64,000 nt of DNA from Methylibium rhizosphaerae (lineage in GTDB: Bacteria; Pseudomonadota; Gammaproteobacteria; Burkholderiales; Burkholderiaceae_C), in contig NZ_SWAR01000007.1 of the NCBI RefSeq assembly GCF_006386545.1, positions 1 to 64,000 of the forward strand, written 5' to 3'. How positions within the stretch are numbered: the stretch's first letter is position 1; each line of letters begins with the position of its first letter. The notes under the pieces were generated by a model, which searched no databases, was not told the DNA's origin, and saw only the letters and a program-made list of their open reading frames with translations. Shown piece by piece: positions 54,768 to 64,000 of the stretch. The position numbers and the translations under genes are program-made.

Positions 54768-55649
54768 ATGCACGCCGATGCCTCACCCGGGTTGCCCGGA
54801 GGCTTGCCCGTCTCTGCCGCTGCCGCCTCTGCTGCTGCCTCTGCGCCTCGCCGGAGCGGCGGCAGTGCCGAGCCTGTGCTCGCGCGGCTGCAAAGCAGCG
54901 GCGTGCTCAGCGAAAGCTGGGGCACCTCGTTGTGGCTGGGCACCCAGCTCGCCCGGCCGGCACTGCCTGCCTCGCCCACGGGCTTTGAATCGCTCGACGC
55001 CGAGCTGCCGGGAGGCGGCTGGCCGGTCGCCGGCATGACCGAGCTGATGCTGCGCGAGCCCGGCTGCGGCGAGATCCAGCTGCTGGCACCGGGCCTGCGC
55101 GAGCGCACCCGGCAAAAGGCCGGGCCGCCGCGCGAGCTGGTGTGGATCTCCCCGCCCTACCTGCCCTACGCCCCGGCCCTGCAGGCGCTCGGCTTGCCCC
55201 TGGCCCATTTCACCTGGCTGCGCCCCCGCACCGAGGCCGACGCCGCCTGGGCGGCCGAGCAGGTGCTGCGCTCGGGCAGTTGTGGCGCCGTGCTGTGGTG
55301 GAGCCGCGAGGCTGGCACCGACATGCTGCGCCGCCTGCACCTGGCCGCGCAGGAAGGCAGCACGCCGCTGTTTGCGCTGCGCCCCTGGGCCCGGCAGCAG
55401 CAGTCTTCGCCGTCGCCGCTGCGCCTGGCCTGCTGGCTCGAGCAGCGCAGCGAACTTTGCGTCCATGTCTTCAAGCGGCGCGGCCCCACGATGGCCGAGC
55501 CGCTGCGGCTGGCTTTGCCCGCGCCCGGCCTGCTCAAGCCGCTGCCGGCAGAAGGCCCGCAGCTGCTGCCAGCCGCCGCCGACCCGTTTCCCTTCAAGGA
55601 GCCTGCCGATGTTGTGGCTGGCCTTGCATCTGCCGTGGCTGCCGCTTGA
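54768..55649 (+). CDS. imuA: SOS mutasome protein ImuA
   Basis: A 293-residue RecA-like accessory protein of the DnaE2 translesion complex. The core has SPTGFESLDAELPGGGWPVAGMTELMLREPGCGEIQLLAPGLRE, QVLRSGSCGAVLWWSREAGTDMLRRLHLAAQEGSTPLFALRP and a C-terminal LACWLEQRSELCVHVFKRRGP. It lacks a convincing P-loop. An Ala/Ser-rich N-terminal stretch (1-45) is likely disordered. It carries the LexA box upstream and overlaps imuB by 41 bp. Confidence 0.9.
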   Translation: MHADASPGLPGGLPVSAAAASAAASAPRRSGGSAEPVLARLQSSGVLSESWGTSLWLGTQLARPALPASPTGFESLDAELPGGGWPVAGMTELMLREPGCGEIQLLAPGLRERTRQKAGPPRELVWISPPYLPYAPALQALGLPLAHFTWLRPRTEADAAWAAEQVLRSGSCGAVLWWSREAGTDMLRRLHLAAQEGSTPLFALRPWARQQQSSPSPLRLACWLEQRSELCVHVFKRRGPTMAEPLRLALPAPGLLKPLPAEGPQLLPAAADPFPFKEPADVVAGLASAVAAA

Positions 55650-57108
55650 GGCCCTGCCTGCGGCGCCCGAGGCCACCATGGGCCGCTGCGTGATCGAACA
55701 GCGCCGCGTGCTGGTGGCCGACGCCCAGGCGCAAGCCCAAGGCGTGGTGCCCGGCATGAGCTCGGCCACGGCGTCTTCCATGGCACCGCAGGTGCGCCAG
55801 TTCATGCGCGAGGCCGAACGCGAAGCGACCTTCGTGCAGCAGCTCGCGCTGGCGCTGTCGCGCTACACCCCGCAGGTGGCGATCGAGCCCGATGGCGTGC
55901 TGCTGGAAGTGCATGCGTCACTGCGCCTTTTCGGCGGCCTGCGATCGCTGGTGCGCCAGGTGCGCCACACCGCCCGTGCATGGGGTGCCCAGGCGCATCT
56001 GGTGATGGCCCCCACGGCCGCAGCGGCTTCCCTGCTGGCCCGCGCGACGACCTTTCCCGCGCGGGCCCTGCGGGCCGAACGCGCCCAGCGCCTGCTCGAC
56101 CGGCTGCCGCTGCCCGAGGTGCTGGCGGTGCTGGGCCAGGCGCCCCGCCTGGCCGAGCTGCTGCAGGCCATCGGCTGCCGCCGGTTGGGCGAGGTGCGCG
56201 CCCTGCCCCGCGCCGGCTTGCAGCGCCGTGGCGGCGGCGGCTTGCAGCTCATGCTCGACAAGGCCTATGGCCAGGCGCCCGATCCACGCCAATGGTTCGA
56301 GCCGCCGCCCGAATTTGCCGCCGAGCTGGAGCTGATGCACCGGGCCGACCAGGCCGACATGCTGGTGTTCGCTGCACAACGGCTGCTGCAGCCGCTGTGC
56401 GGCTGGCTCTCGCGCCAATGGCTGGCGGCTTCGCGGCTGCGGCTGGAACTGCGCCACGAGCGCGGCCGCCAGGCCGTGCCGGACACGATGCTGCGGCTGG
56501 AGCTCGGCGTGGCCTCGCGAGACGAGTCGCAGCTGCTCACCCTGCTGCGCGAACGCCTGCACCGCACCGTGCTGGCCGCTCCGGTGTACCGGCTGCGGCT
56601 GGTGCTCGAAGAGGCACACCCCTGCGCCGGCGCCGACGGCCAGTTGCTGCCGGACCCAGGCCAGGCCGCCCAGGACTTCGCGGCCCTGCTCGACCGGCTG
56701 CGCGCCCGCCTGGGCACGGAGCAGGTGCAGCACCTGAGCCTGCGCGCCGATCACCGGCCGGAACAGGCCTATGCCGCCACGGCGCACCGGCCGGCCAGCC
56801 CGGCCGCCGCCAAGGTCGACCCTTCTCTTGCGCTGGCAGCGCAGCAGCTGGCGCGGCCGCTGTGGCTGCTGCCCACACCGCTGCGACTGGGCCAGCACGG
56901 GGAGCGTCCGGTGCACGGCAGCATGGTGCTGAACCTGCTCACCCGTGCCGAGCGCATCGAAGCCGGCTGGTTCGACGGCGACCTGGTCTGCCGCGACTAC
57001 TACGTGGCCGAAGGCAGCGACCATCGGCTGCGCTGGGTGTACTGCGAGCGGCGCCACCAGGACGCCGAAGAAGAAAACGCCTGGTTCCTGCACGGACTGT
57101 TCGCATGA
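55609..57108 (+). CDS. imuB: Mutasome Y-family protein ImuB
   Basis: A 499-residue inactive Y-family polymerase that bridges DnaE2 to the clamp. The fold begins MLWLALHLPWLPLEAL, where active polymerases have acidic metal ligands; here none is present, as expected for ImuB. YTPQVAIEPDGVLLEVHASLRLFGG and ELLQAIGCRRLGEVRALPRAGLQRRGG are typical. The C-terminus (HRLRWVYCERRHQDAEEENAWFLHGLFA) matches the domain that contacts the other mutasome parts. AAGGA precedes the ATG at 55609. Its stop overlaps the dnaE2 ATG (ATGA). Confidence 0.92.
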   Translation: MLWLALHLPWLPLEALPAAPEATMGRCVIEQRRVLVADAQAQAQGVVPGMSSATASSMAPQVRQFMREAEREATFVQQLALALSRYTPQVAIEPDGVLLEVHASLRLFGGLRSLVRQVRHTARAWGAQAHLVMAPTAAAASLLARATTFPARALRAERAQRLLDRLPLPEVLAVLGQAPRLAELLQAIGCRRLGEVRALPRAGLQRRGGGGLQLMLDKAYGQAPDPRQWFEPPPEFAAELELMHRADQADMLVFAAQRLLQPLCGWLSRQWLAASRLRLELRHERGRQAVPDTMLRLELGVASRDESQLLTLLRERLHRTVLAAPVYRLRLVLEEAHPCAGADGQLLPDPGQAAQDFAALLDRLRARLGTEQVQHLSLRADHRPEQAYAATAHRPASPAAAKVDPSLALAAQQLARPLWLLPTPLRLGQHGERPVHGSMVLNLLTRAERIEAGWFDGDLVCRDYYVAEGSDHRLRWVYCERRHQDAEEENAWFLHGLFA

Positions 57109-60100
57109 AAGGCGTTTCCTTGGCCGGCCTTCCGGCGTATGCCGAGCTGCATTGCCGCTCCAACTTCAGCTTTCTCACCGGCGCCTCTCACCCCGAAGAA
57201 CTGGTGCAACGTGCGCTCGAGCTGCGCTATGCGGGGCTGGCCATCACCGACGAATGCTCGGTGGCCGGCGTGGTGCGGGCGCATACCGAGATGAAAGCCT
57301 GGCCCAAGGAGGTGCGCGAGCGTTTCCGCTTCATCGTGGGCAGCGAATTCGACGTGCAGGGCGAAGGCTCGACGCCCGGCTGCCGGCTGGTGCTGCTGGC
57401 GCAAACGCGCGATGGCTACGGCAACCTCTGCGAGCTGATCACGATGGCCCGGCTGCGGGCCGACAAGGGCAGCTATCGCATCGGGGTGCGCGACTTCGAC
57501 GCGCCAGAAGACGACTTCGGGCACCTGCGCGGCGTACCCGAGTGCTTTGCGATGCTGGTTCCTCGCCGGGAAGACTCCCTCGAGCAGCTGCAGGCCCAGG
57601 CGCGATGGCTGGCCGGCACCTTCGGCGACCGGGCCCGCATCGCGATCGAGCTGCTGATGTGGGCCGACGACGGCCAGCATGCCGAACGCCTGAAGACGCT
57701 GTCGGCCGATTCGGGGATTCCGCTGGTGGCCGCCGGCGACGTGCTGATGCACGTGCGCTCGCGCAAGCCGCTGCAGGACGTGCTGACCGCCACGCGGCTG
57801 AAACGGCCCGTCGCCGAATGCGGGCTGGCGCTGGCACGCAACGCCGAGCAGCACCTGAGGCCGCTGTTCAAGCTGACCCAGCTCTATCGCGCCGAATGGA
57901 TGGAAGAAAGCGTGCGCATCGCCGAGCAGTGCAAGTTCTCGCTCGCACAGCTGCGCTACGAATACCCCGACGAGGTCGTGCCGGCCGGCGAAACCGCCAC
58001 CAGCTACCTGCGCCGACTCACCTGGCAGGGCCTGCACGAACGCTACCCTCAAGGCCCGCCGCCGCAGGTCGAAGCCCAGGTAGAAAAGGAGCTCGCGCTC
58101 ATCGCCGAGCTTCACTACGAAGCCTTCTTTCTCACCGTCTACGACATCGTCCATTTCGCCCGCTCGGAAAACATCCTGTGCCAGGGCCGCGGCTCCGCAG
58201 CCAACTCGGCGGTGTGCTACTGCCTGGGTATCACCGCCGTGGACCCCACCGCCACCACGCTGCTGTTCGAGCGTTTTCTCTCGCGCGAACGCGACGAGCC
58301 GCCGGACATCGACGTCGACTTCGAGCACGAACGCCGCGAAGACGTCATCCAGCACGTCTACCGGAAGTACGGCCCTCATCGCACCGCGCTGGCGGCCGCG
58401 CTGGCCACCTACCGCACGCGCGGCGCGGTGCGCGACGTCGGCAAGGCGCTCGGCCTGGACCCGCAGGTCATCGACGCGATGGCCAAGTCGTTCCAGTGGT
58501 TCGACGACCGCAGCGAAATGGCCCAGCGTTTTGCCGAGATGGGAGTCGACCCGCGTTCGCCGGTCACGCAGCACTGGATGGAGCTCATCGGCACGCTGCA
58601 CGGCTTTCCACGCCACCTGTCCCAGCACGTCGGCGGGTTCGTCATCGCACGCGAGAAGCTGTCTCGCATGGTGCCCATCGAAACCGCGGCCATGGAAGAC
58701 CGCCGCGTCATCCAGTGGGACAAGGACGACCTCGAGTCGCTGGGGCTGCTGAAGGTGGACGTGCTCGCGCTGGGCATGCTGACCGTCCTGCGGCGCTCGC
58801 TCGACTTCTTCCGCCAGTGGCGCGGCCGCGACTGGGAGCTCTACCAGGTGCCGCAGGGGGACGAGGCCACCTACGACATGATCTGCAGGGCCGACACCGT
58901 GGGCGTGTTCCAGATCGAAAGCCGCGCGCAGATGAGCATGCTGCCGCGCCTCAAGCCCCGCGTGTTCTACGACCTGGTGGTCGAGGTGGCGATCGTGCGG
59001 CCCGGCCCCATCCAGGGCGGCATGGTGCACCCCTACCTGCGCAGGCGCCAGGGCCTGGAGCCGTCGGCATCACCCAAGGAAGAACTCAACCCGGCACTCA
59101 AGCGCACGCTGGGCGTGCCGATCTTCCAGGAACAGGTCATGCAGATCTGCATGATCGCGGCGGGCTTCTCGGCCGGCGAAGCGGATGAATTGCGGCGCGC
59201 CATGGCCGCCTGGAAGCGCAAGGGCGGCGTGCACAAGTATGAGAAACGCATCATCGAGGGCATGAAGGCCAAGGGCTACGACGAAGCCTTTGCCGCATCC
59301 ATCTTCAATCAGATCCTCGGCTTCGGTGACTACGGCTTTCCCGAAAGCCATGCCTACAGCTTCGCGATCCTGGCCTACATCAGCAGCTGGATCAAATGCC
59401 ACGAGCCGGCGATCTACCTCGCTGCGATGCTGAACTCCCAGCCGATGGGCTTCTACAGCCCGTCGCAACTGGTGCAGGACGCCAAGCGCCATGACGTGGA
59501 AGTGCGCCCCGTCGATGTGATGCACAGCGACTACGACTGCACTCTGGAGCCCAGCTCATCCGGCGACCAACCCGCGGTGCGCCTGGGCTTGTGCATGGTC
59601 TCGGCCTTGTCGAAGGAAAGCGCCGGACGCCTCATGCAGGCCCGCAACGAGCGCCCCTTCGTCAGCATCGAAGACCTGGCGCTGCGTGCCCGCATCGACA
59701 CCCGCGAACTGCAGGCGCTTGCTCGCGCCAACGCCTTCGAGAGCCTGCATGGCCACCGCCGCGAGCAAACCTGGACGGCAGCGGGCCAGGAACTGCCCGC
59801 CACCCTGCTCATCGAGGCGCCCATCAATGAAGCCGCATTGCCTCTGGCACGTGCGCCCGAAGGGGAAGAGATCCTGCTCGACTACGAATCGACCGGGCTG
59901 ACGCTGCGCCGCCATCCGCTGGCATTGCTGCGCCCGCGGCTCGCCCGCCACGGCTGGCGCAGCTCCAGCGAGTTGAAGCAGGTGAAGGACGGCCAATCCG
60001 CCTGGGCCTGCGGCATCGTCACAATGCGCCAGCAGCCCGAAACGGCCAAGGGCACGATCTTCGTCACGCTCGAGGACGAAACCGGCTCGGTCAACGTGAT

Positions 60101-60275
60101 CGTGTGGAAACACGTGCGGCAGCGAGAGCGCGATGCACTGCTGCGCTCGCGCCTGCTGGCAGTGGCCGGCGAATGGCAGAGCCGCGAAGGCGTGTCGCAC
60201 CTGATCGCCCGCCGCCTGGTCGACGTGACGCCCTGGCTCGGGCGTCTCGCCACGGCTTCGAGAGACTTCCGGTGA
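57105..60275 (+). CDS. dnaE2: Error-prone DNA polymerase III alpha DnaE2
   Basis: A 1056-residue C-family polymerase, near the usual length of DnaE2. The PHP domain (AYAELHCRSNFSFLTGASHPEELVQRA) is followed by the polymerase core with CQGRGSAANSAVCYCLG and catalytic PDIDVDFEHERREDVIQ (about 400-414). QHVGGFVIAREKLSRMVPIE and LGFGDYGFPESHAYSFAILAY are DnaE2-like. It ends with an OB fold. The ATG at 57105 overlaps imuB. It carries out damage-induced mutagenesis with ImuA and ImuB under the SOS box. Confidence 0.97.
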   Translation: MKGVSLAGLPAYAELHCRSNFSFLTGASHPEELVQRALELRYAGLAITDECSVAGVVRAHTEMKAWPKEVRERFRFIVGSEFDVQGEGSTPGCRLVLLAQTRDGYGNLCELITMARLRADKGSYRIGVRDFDAPEDDFGHLRGVPECFAMLVPRREDSLEQLQAQARWLAGTFGDRARIAIELLMWADDGQHAERLKTLSADSGIPLVAAGDVLMHVRSRKPLQDVLTATRLKRPVAECGLALARNAEQHLRPLFKLTQLYRAEWMEESVRIAEQCKFSLAQLRYEYPDEVVPAGETATSYLRRLTWQGLHERYPQGPPPQVEAQVEKELALIAELHYEAFFLTVYDIVHFARSENILCQGRGSAANSAVCYCLGITAVDPTATTLLFERFLSRERDEPPDIDVDFEHERREDVIQHVYRKYGPHRTALAAALATYRTRGAVRDVGKALGLDPQVIDAMAKSFQWFDDRSEMAQRFAEMGVDPRSPVTQHWMELIGTLHGFPRHLSQHVGGFVIAREKLSRMVPIETAAMEDRRVIQWDKDDLESLGLLKVDVLALGMLTVLRRSLDFFRQWRGRDWELYQVPQGDEATYDMICRADTVGVFQIESRAQMSMLPRLKPRVFYDLVVEVAIVRPGPIQGGMVHPYLRRRQGLEPSASPKEELNPALKRTLGVPIFQEQVMQICMIAAGFSAGEADELRRAMAAWKRKGGVHKYEKRIIEGMKAKGYDEAFAASIFNQILGFGDYGFPESHAYSFAILAYISSWIKCHEPAIYLAAMLNSQPMGFYSPSQLVQDAKRHDVEVRPVDVMHSDYDCTLEPSSSGDQPAVRLGLCMVSALSKESAGRLMQARNERPFVSIEDLALRARIDTRELQALARANAFESLHGHRREQTWTAAGQELPATLLIEAPINEAALPLARAPEGEEILLDYESTGLTLRRHPLALLRPRLARHGWRSSSELKQVKDGQSAWACGIVTMRQQPETAKGTIFVTLEDETGSVNVIVWKHVRQRERDALLRSRLLAVAGEWQSREGVSHLIARRLVDVTPWLGRLATASRDFR

Positions 60276-60788
60276 TCAGGGGAACGCCGGGATGGCCGGA
60301 TCCTGCCCACCCCACTGCGCCTCCGGGTGGCGCGCCTGCAGCAGACCGCGGATTTCTTCCACACGCTGCACCGGCACGTCGAGGATCAGCAGCACCCGCC
60401 CCTCATCGAGGTCGGTCTCGAACTTCTTGAGCTTGGAGTTGAAGACCGACACACCCACCAGACTCGAAGCCCAGAACCCGAAGAAGCCGCCGCAAACGAT
60501 CATCATCAGCATCGTGAACGGCCCGACCAGGTCCTTGGTTTCAGGCACCAATGCCAGGATGGCGGCGGTGAGTGCACCCAGCGCTGCACCGGTCAACAGG
60601 CCTTGAGTCGCCGCGTGCCGGATGTCGGTCTTCTGAAGGATCGACGCTTCATGCAGTTCGCCGAAGTCGGTACCGCGCTTCGACATGAAGTGCATGTTGC
60701 GGTCCTCGACACGCGCCAGCAGCAAGTCGTTTGCGGTGCCCCGGGCGCTGCTGAGGTCCGGGAGCATCCAGTAGAGCCTACGTTTCAT
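60276..60788 (-). CDS. DUF1269 family membrane protein
   Basis: A 170-residue protein with two central transmembrane helices (about 62-82 and 90-113) rich in Gly and Ala, flanked by soluble ends. RRLYWMLPDLSSARGTANDLLLARVEDRNMHFMSKRG and the end VLLILDVPVQRVEEIRGLLQARHPEAQWGGQDPAIPAFP match the DUF1269 family, which has no known function but is often found near stress genes. It is convergent with dnaE2 with no gap. The upstream 274 bp to tRNA-Pro hold its promoter and a terminator. Confidence 0.82.
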   Translation of the reverse strand: MKRRLYWMLPDLSSARGTANDLLLARVEDRNMHFMSKRGTDFGELHEASILQKTDIRHAATQGLLTGAALGALTAAILALVPETKDLVGPFTMLMMIVCGGFFGFWASSLVGVSVFNSKLKKFETDLDEGRVLLILDVPVQRVEEIRGLLQARHPEAQWGGQDPAIPAFP

Positions 60789-61003
60789 ACACAGCCTCCT
60801 TCATGACGCCAAACAGGCGCAGAAGTCGGCAGAACCGTCGGCGCGGCGCGCACATGGAAGATGACCGATGCGAGTGCCGCAAGGCGGCCGCCGTACCGGC
60901 TGCGCTTGCCTCGTCGGCGCAGTCTACGCCGCAAGGTCGTGCAGCCTCAACCCTGGGCAACCCCTTCAATGCGCGGTCGCAACATCAGCGGCAGGTTCAA
61001 AAG

Positions 61004-61041
61004 CACAAAGGGTCAGCCGGCAAACCGGCTGACCCTTTGTG
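61004..61041. terminator. Terminator 3' of tRNA-Pro, usable on both strands
   Basis: A perfect 17-bp stem (arms 61004-61020 and 61025-61041, with core GGGTCAGCCGG) closes a CAAA loop. On the minus strand it follows the tRNA by 21 bp and is trailed by CTTTTG; on the plus strand the trailing sequence is TCTTCTTTT. Confidence 0.88.
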
Positions 61042-61062
61042 TCTTCTTTTACTTCGAAGAAT

Positions 61063-61139
61063 TGGTCGGGGTGGCGGGATTCGAACTCGCGACCCCTTGC
61101 ACCCCATGCAAGTGCGCTACCAGGCTGCGCTACACCCCG
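61063..61139 (-). tRNA. tRNA-Pro (anticodon GGG)
   Basis: A 77-nt minus-strand gene whose acceptor stem CGGGGTG pairs with CACCCCG and whose CCA is encoded. The anticodon stem CTTGC/GCAAG holds the loop ATGGGGT, giving anticodon GGG (Pro). The T-loop GTTCGAATC is normal. It lies just downstream of merR and ihfA, as in many Burkholderiales. A frame on the opposite strand encodes the familiar spurious GIRTRDPLHPMQ-type peptide. Confidence 0.96.
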
Positions 61140-61170
61140 ACGAGCCCAAAAGTATAACCTGATTTCTGCT

Positions 61171-61650
61171 TCAAACAGTCAGCATCTGACGAATCGACAG
61201 CAGTTCCTGACGCATGTGGGCCAGAGCAGCTCTCGCCGACTGCTTCTGCACCTCTTCTGCCACTGCTGCCACTGCCCGCGCCGGCGGTTCGACCGGCTCG
61301 GCGGCCTCCCCCTCTTCGACGTCGTGTCCGTTGGGGAGCAACTCATCGGGCGGAGTCGACGCGGTGGCCACGTCGGCCGCCGCATGATGCCCGTGAGCAA
61401 GTTCCGAGAGGCGGTTTCGCGCCCCGCTGATCGTGAAGCCCTGTTCGTAGAGCAACTCGCGGATACGCCGGATCAGCAGCACTTCGTGGTGCTGGTAGTA
61501 GCGCCGGTTGCCCCGGCGCTTCATCGGCTTGAGTTGCGTGAACTCCTGCTCCCAGTACCGAAGCACATAGGGCTTCACGCCGCACAACTCGCTGACCTCA
61601 CCGATGGTGAAGTAGCGCTTTGCCGGAATCGCTGGAAGCGCTTTCTCCAT
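61171..61650 (-). CDS. MerR-family transcriptional regulator
   Basis: A 159-residue MerR-type protein. The winged helix-turn-helix is KRYFTIGEVSELCGVKPYVLRYWEQEFTQLKPMKRRGNRRYYQHHEVLLIRRIRELLYEQGFTISGARNRL (about 12-85). The C-terminal half is acidic/Ala-rich and lacks Cys ligands, so no metal sensing is expected. ATG at 61650 is used; a TTG three codons earlier is possible. It is conserved between ihfA and tRNA-Pro in this order; targets are unknown. Confidence 0.9.
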   Translation of the reverse strand: MEKALPAIPAKRYFTIGEVSELCGVKPYVLRYWEQEFTQLKPMKRRGNRRYYQHHEVLLIRRIRELLYEQGFTISGARNRLSELAHGHHAAADVATASTPPDELLPNGHDVEEGEAAEPVEPPARAVAAVAEEVQKQSARAALAHMRQELLSIRQMLTV

Positions 61651-61684
61651 TGAAATCAACGAGATTGGTAGGGAAAGCTAGACT

Positions 61685-62047
61685 TTACTCGAACTCCTCC
61701 CCCGGAGGTATGTCACCTTGCACAACTCCCTTGAGCTTGTGGCTGGCGTGAAACGTCACGACGTTGCGCGCCTTGATGGGAATGGCCTCCCCGGTGCGGG
61801 GATTGCGTCCCGGCCGAGGGGCTTTGCGACGGATCTGGAAGTTGCCGAAGCCAGACAGCTTGACGTCTTCACCTTTGACCAGGGTCGTGTGGACGATGTC
61901 GAAAAACGCTTCGACCATGTCCTTGGACTCGCGCTTGTTCAGCCCGAGGCGTTCGAACAGCAGGTCTGCCAACTCGGCCTTGGTAAGCGTGGGCGTCTCC
62001 AGCGTCGGCAGGATGACTCGATCCATGGGTTTGTCCTGTGTGCTCAT
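61685..62047 (-). CDS. ihfA: Integration host factor alpha subunit
   Basis: A 120-residue DNA-bending protein. [90 protein letters not shown] is the complete HU/IHF fold, with the proline-bearing arm [10 protein letters not shown]. The start [15 protein letters not shown] is longer than E. coli's by some 20 residues; an internal ATG (MDRVILP) is an alternative. It lies 23 bp after pheT and 34 bp before the merR gene, as usual. Confidence 0.95.
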   Translation of the reverse strand: MSTQDKPMDRVILPTLETPTLTKAELADLLFERLGLNKRESKDMVEAFFDIVHTTLVKGEDVKLSGFGNFQIRRKAPRPGRNPRTGEAIPIKARNVVTFHASHKLKGVVQGDIPPGEEFE

Positions 62048-62070
62048 GAGTCTTCGATCGGGGCCGGCGC

Positions 62071-64000
62071 TCAACCGCGCAGCCTCGCACCGGTTTCCTG
62101 CGCCAGCGCCTGCACCACCGCCTGCTTTGCCGCTTCGATGCGCTCGTCGGTCAGCGTGGCCTCCTCATCGAGCAACTCCAGGCGCACCGCCAGACTGCGC
62201 TCCTGCGCACCGATCTCCGGCGTGGGCTGCTTGGGCTTGTAGATGTCGAACAGCCGCGCAGAGCGCAGCAAGCCGCCTGTGGGCGCCGCCAGTACAACCT
62301 GCATCAGCCGCTCGTGGCTTACCTGGTCGGACACGACCACCGCGATGTCGCGCGCCACGGCCTGCTGGCGCGGCAGCGGCTTGTAGTTCGGCAGCGGCAG
62401 GTCCATCGCCGAGTCGGCGTCCAGCTCGAACACCACCGGGGCCAGCGGCAGTTCGTAGGCTTGCCGCCAGCGCGGGTGCAACTCGCCGACATGGCCGACC
62501 ACCTTGCCGTCCAGTTCGATCGCCGCACAGCGGCCGGGGTGCATCGCGGGGTGCGTGGCCGCGATAAAGCGCGCCGACCGCGGAGCCAGCAACGCCTCCA
62601 GGTCGCCCTTCACATCGTAGAAATCGACGGGCCGCTCTGCGGTACCCCATTGGAGTTCGCCGGCATCGCCATAGGCCAGGCCCGCGAGCTTGATCGGCTG
62701 GCGGATGCCGGCCACCGAACGATCTCCATCGACCACGCCCACGTCGCGCCAGAACACGCGTCCGATTTCGAACACACGCACCCGTGAAGCGCGCCTTGCG
62801 AGGTTGAAGCGCAACACGTTGACGAGGCTGCCGATCAGGCTGGAGCGCATCACGCTCAGCTGGCTGGCAATCGGATTGAGCAGGCGAATCGGCTGCGGGT
62901 TGGCGGCCAGTTCCTGCTCCCAGCGTTCCTCGACGAAGCTGAAGTTGATGGTTTCGAAGTAGTCCTGCGCTGCCAGGGCACGACGCAAGGCGTGGGGACC
63001 ACGGCGTGCCTCCGAACGCACCCGCGGACGCACGGGCGCGATCGGCGGCGTCGCCGGAAGGCGGTCGTAGCCGATGATGCGCACCACCTCTTCGATCAGG
63101 TCTTCCTCGATCTGCAGGTCGAAGCGGTAAGCAGGCGGGGTGACCTCGATGCGCCCCGGCTGTTCGCGGAAGGCAAGACCCAGGCGACGGAACACGTCCG
63201 CGCATTGCTCTTGCGTGACCGGCATGCCGATCACCTTGGCGGCGCGGTCCACCCGCAGCGCCACAGGCTGTCGCACCGGCACGTTGACGCGCTGATCGTC
63301 CAGCGGTCCGGCCTCGCCGCCGCAGACGTCGATGATCAGTTGCGTGATGCGCTCGACGTGCTCGGCCGTCAGCTCCGGGTCGACACCGCGCTCGAAACGG
63401 TGGCCGGCATCCGTCGAGAAGTTGTAGCGGCGCGAGCGCCCGGCCACCGACTCGGGCCACCAGAACGCGGCTTCGACATACACATTGCGCGTATCGTCCG
63501 ACACCGCAGTGGCTTCGCCGCCCATGATCCCTGCCAGCGACTCGACCTGCTTGTCGTCGGCGATCACGCCGACGGTCTCGTCCACCGTGATCGTGTTGCC
63601 GTTGAGCAGCTCGAGCGACTCACCCGCCCGGCCCCAGCGCACGTGCAGGCCGCCGTGGATCTTGTCGAAATCGAAGATGTGCGAAGGCCGGCCGAACTCG
63701 AACATCACGTAGTTCGAGATGTCGACCAGCGCGCTGACCGAACGCTGACCACAGCGTGCCAGGCGGTCGACCATCCACTGCGGTGTGGCCGCCTTGGGGT
63801 TCACGTCTCGCACCACGCGGCCGGAGAAGCGGCCGCAAAGGTCGTTGGCCTCGATGCGCACCGGCAGCTTCGCGTCGTGCCTGGGCTGCACAGGCGCGAA
63901 CGCCGGCACCAGCAAAGGCGAACCGGTGAGCGCAGAGACCTCCCGCGCGATGCCATGGACGCTCAACGCATGCGCGAGGTTGGGCGTGAGCTTGAGGGTG
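62071..64000 (-). CDS. pheT: Phenylalanyl-tRNA synthetase beta subunit (5' end cut off)
   Basis: The C-terminal 642 residues of PheT are present; the N-terminal part lies beyond the window. The frame enters at [26 protein letters not shown] (B3/4 core), continues through KPDR-like [47 protein letters not shown] (B5) and ends with the FDX-ACB anticodon-binding domain ([25 protein letters not shown]...[34 protein letters not shown]). Its stop is 23 bp before ihfA. About 170 N-terminal residues are missing. Confidence 0.97.
   Translation of the reverse strand, partial: TLKLTPNLAHALSVHGIAREVSALTGSPLLVPAFAPVQPRHDAKLPVRIEANDLCGRFSGRVVRDVNPKAATPQWMVDRLARCGQRSVSALVDISNYVMFEFGRPSHIFDFDKIHGGLHVRWGRAGESLELLNGNTITVDETVGVIADDKQVESLAGIMGGEATAVSDDTRNVYVEAAFWWPESVAGRSRRYNFSTDAGHRFERGVDPELTAEHVERITQLIIDVCGGEAGPLDDQRVNVPVRQPVALRVDRAAKVIGMPVTQEQCADVFRRLGLAFREQPGRIEVTPPAYRFDLQIEEDLIEEVVRIIGYDRLPATPPIAPVRPRVRSEARRGPHALRRALAAQDYFETINFSFVEERWEQELAANPQPIRLLNPIASQLSVMRSSLIGSLVNVLRFNLARRASRVRVFEIGRVFWRDVGVVDGDRSVAGIRQPIKLAGLAYGDAGELQWGTAERPVDFYDVKGDLEALLAPRSARFIAATHPAMHPGRCAAIELDGKVVGHVGELHPRWRQAYELPLAPVVFELDADSAMDLPLPNYKPLPRQQAVARDIAVVVSDQVSHERLMQVVLAAPTGGLLRSARLFDIYKPKQPTPEIGAQERSLAVRLELLDEEATLTDERIEAAKQAVVQALAQETGARLRG

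Noticed and set aside
60803..61162. A 119-codon frame antisense to tRNA-Pro
   Set aside because: It contains the familiar GIRTRDPLHPMQ-type peptide produced when a tRNA is translated; the tRNA fold explains the sequence.

Overview
The window looks like a chromosomal segment of a high-GC betaproteobacterium of the order Burkholderiales, probably Comamonadaceae/Sphaerotilaceae-like. This rests on several marker arrangements: pheT-ihfA-merR-tRNA-Pro at the right end; aminotransferase-hom-thrC running into molybdenum-cofactor genes next to clpB; an orphan Bug-type solute receptor; and a dispersed intergenic hairpin element of a kind I recognise from this order. Lineage below order is inference. 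There is no phage, insertion sequence or CRISPR array; nearly everything looks like ordinary chromosome with tight operons.

Layout. 1-683: a long inverted repeat and a LapG-like periplasmic cysteine protease. 821-7611: a complete tripartite RND efflux operon (adaptor, pump, outer-membrane channel, minus strand) opposite its TetR-type repressor; the gap carries an operator almost identical to the E. coli AcrR box. 7613-17849: housekeeping and metabolic genes (DUF72 protein, penicillin-acylase family hydrolase, fluoride channel crcB, LysE exporter, DUF1993, 2-hydroxyacid dehydrogenase, MFS exporter, lipoprotein, upp, sirtuin). 17868-20344: rlmB and a ThDP enzyme.

20462-25541 is an accessory catabolic module: a TetR regulator, an orphan Bug receptor, a Gfo/Idh/MocA oxidoreductase, a DUF993 protein and a sugar-phosphate-isomerase-like protein. 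The operon promoter overlaps a perfect palindrome whose half-site recurs in the regulator's own promoter. 25552-27779 is a divergent MFS/AraC pair. 27937-34964 holds the full aspartate-to-NAD route (nadA, nadC, nadB) with a ComFB-like gene inside it, flanked by two paralogous proteins with roadblock/LC7-like C-termini and no recognisable GTPase.

35016-45321: clpB with a heat-shock promoter, moaE, an inserted dapA-like gene, then a six-gene operon alaA-hom-thrC-mobB-moeA-moaD. 45442-49076: Mth938-like protein, peroxiredoxin, a PIN-PhoH ATPase behind a possible attenuator, and PPK2. 49249-54656: two tandem DUF2298 polytopic proteins with a GtrB-like glycosyltransferase and a GtrA-like flippase, which look like one envelope-glycosylation machine. 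54701-60275: an SOS-box-controlled imuA-imuB-dnaE2 mutagenesis cassette. 60276-64000: DUF1269 protein, tRNA-Pro(GGG), MerR regulator, ihfA and a 5'-truncated pheT.

The strongest candidates for something undescribed are the DUF2298/GtrBA locus, the DUF993 module with its operator, and the paired roadblock-like proteins around NAD synthesis. Starts were moved from the longest open frame wherever a signal peptide, paralogue alignment, ribosome-binding site or overlap with the upstream gene argued for it.
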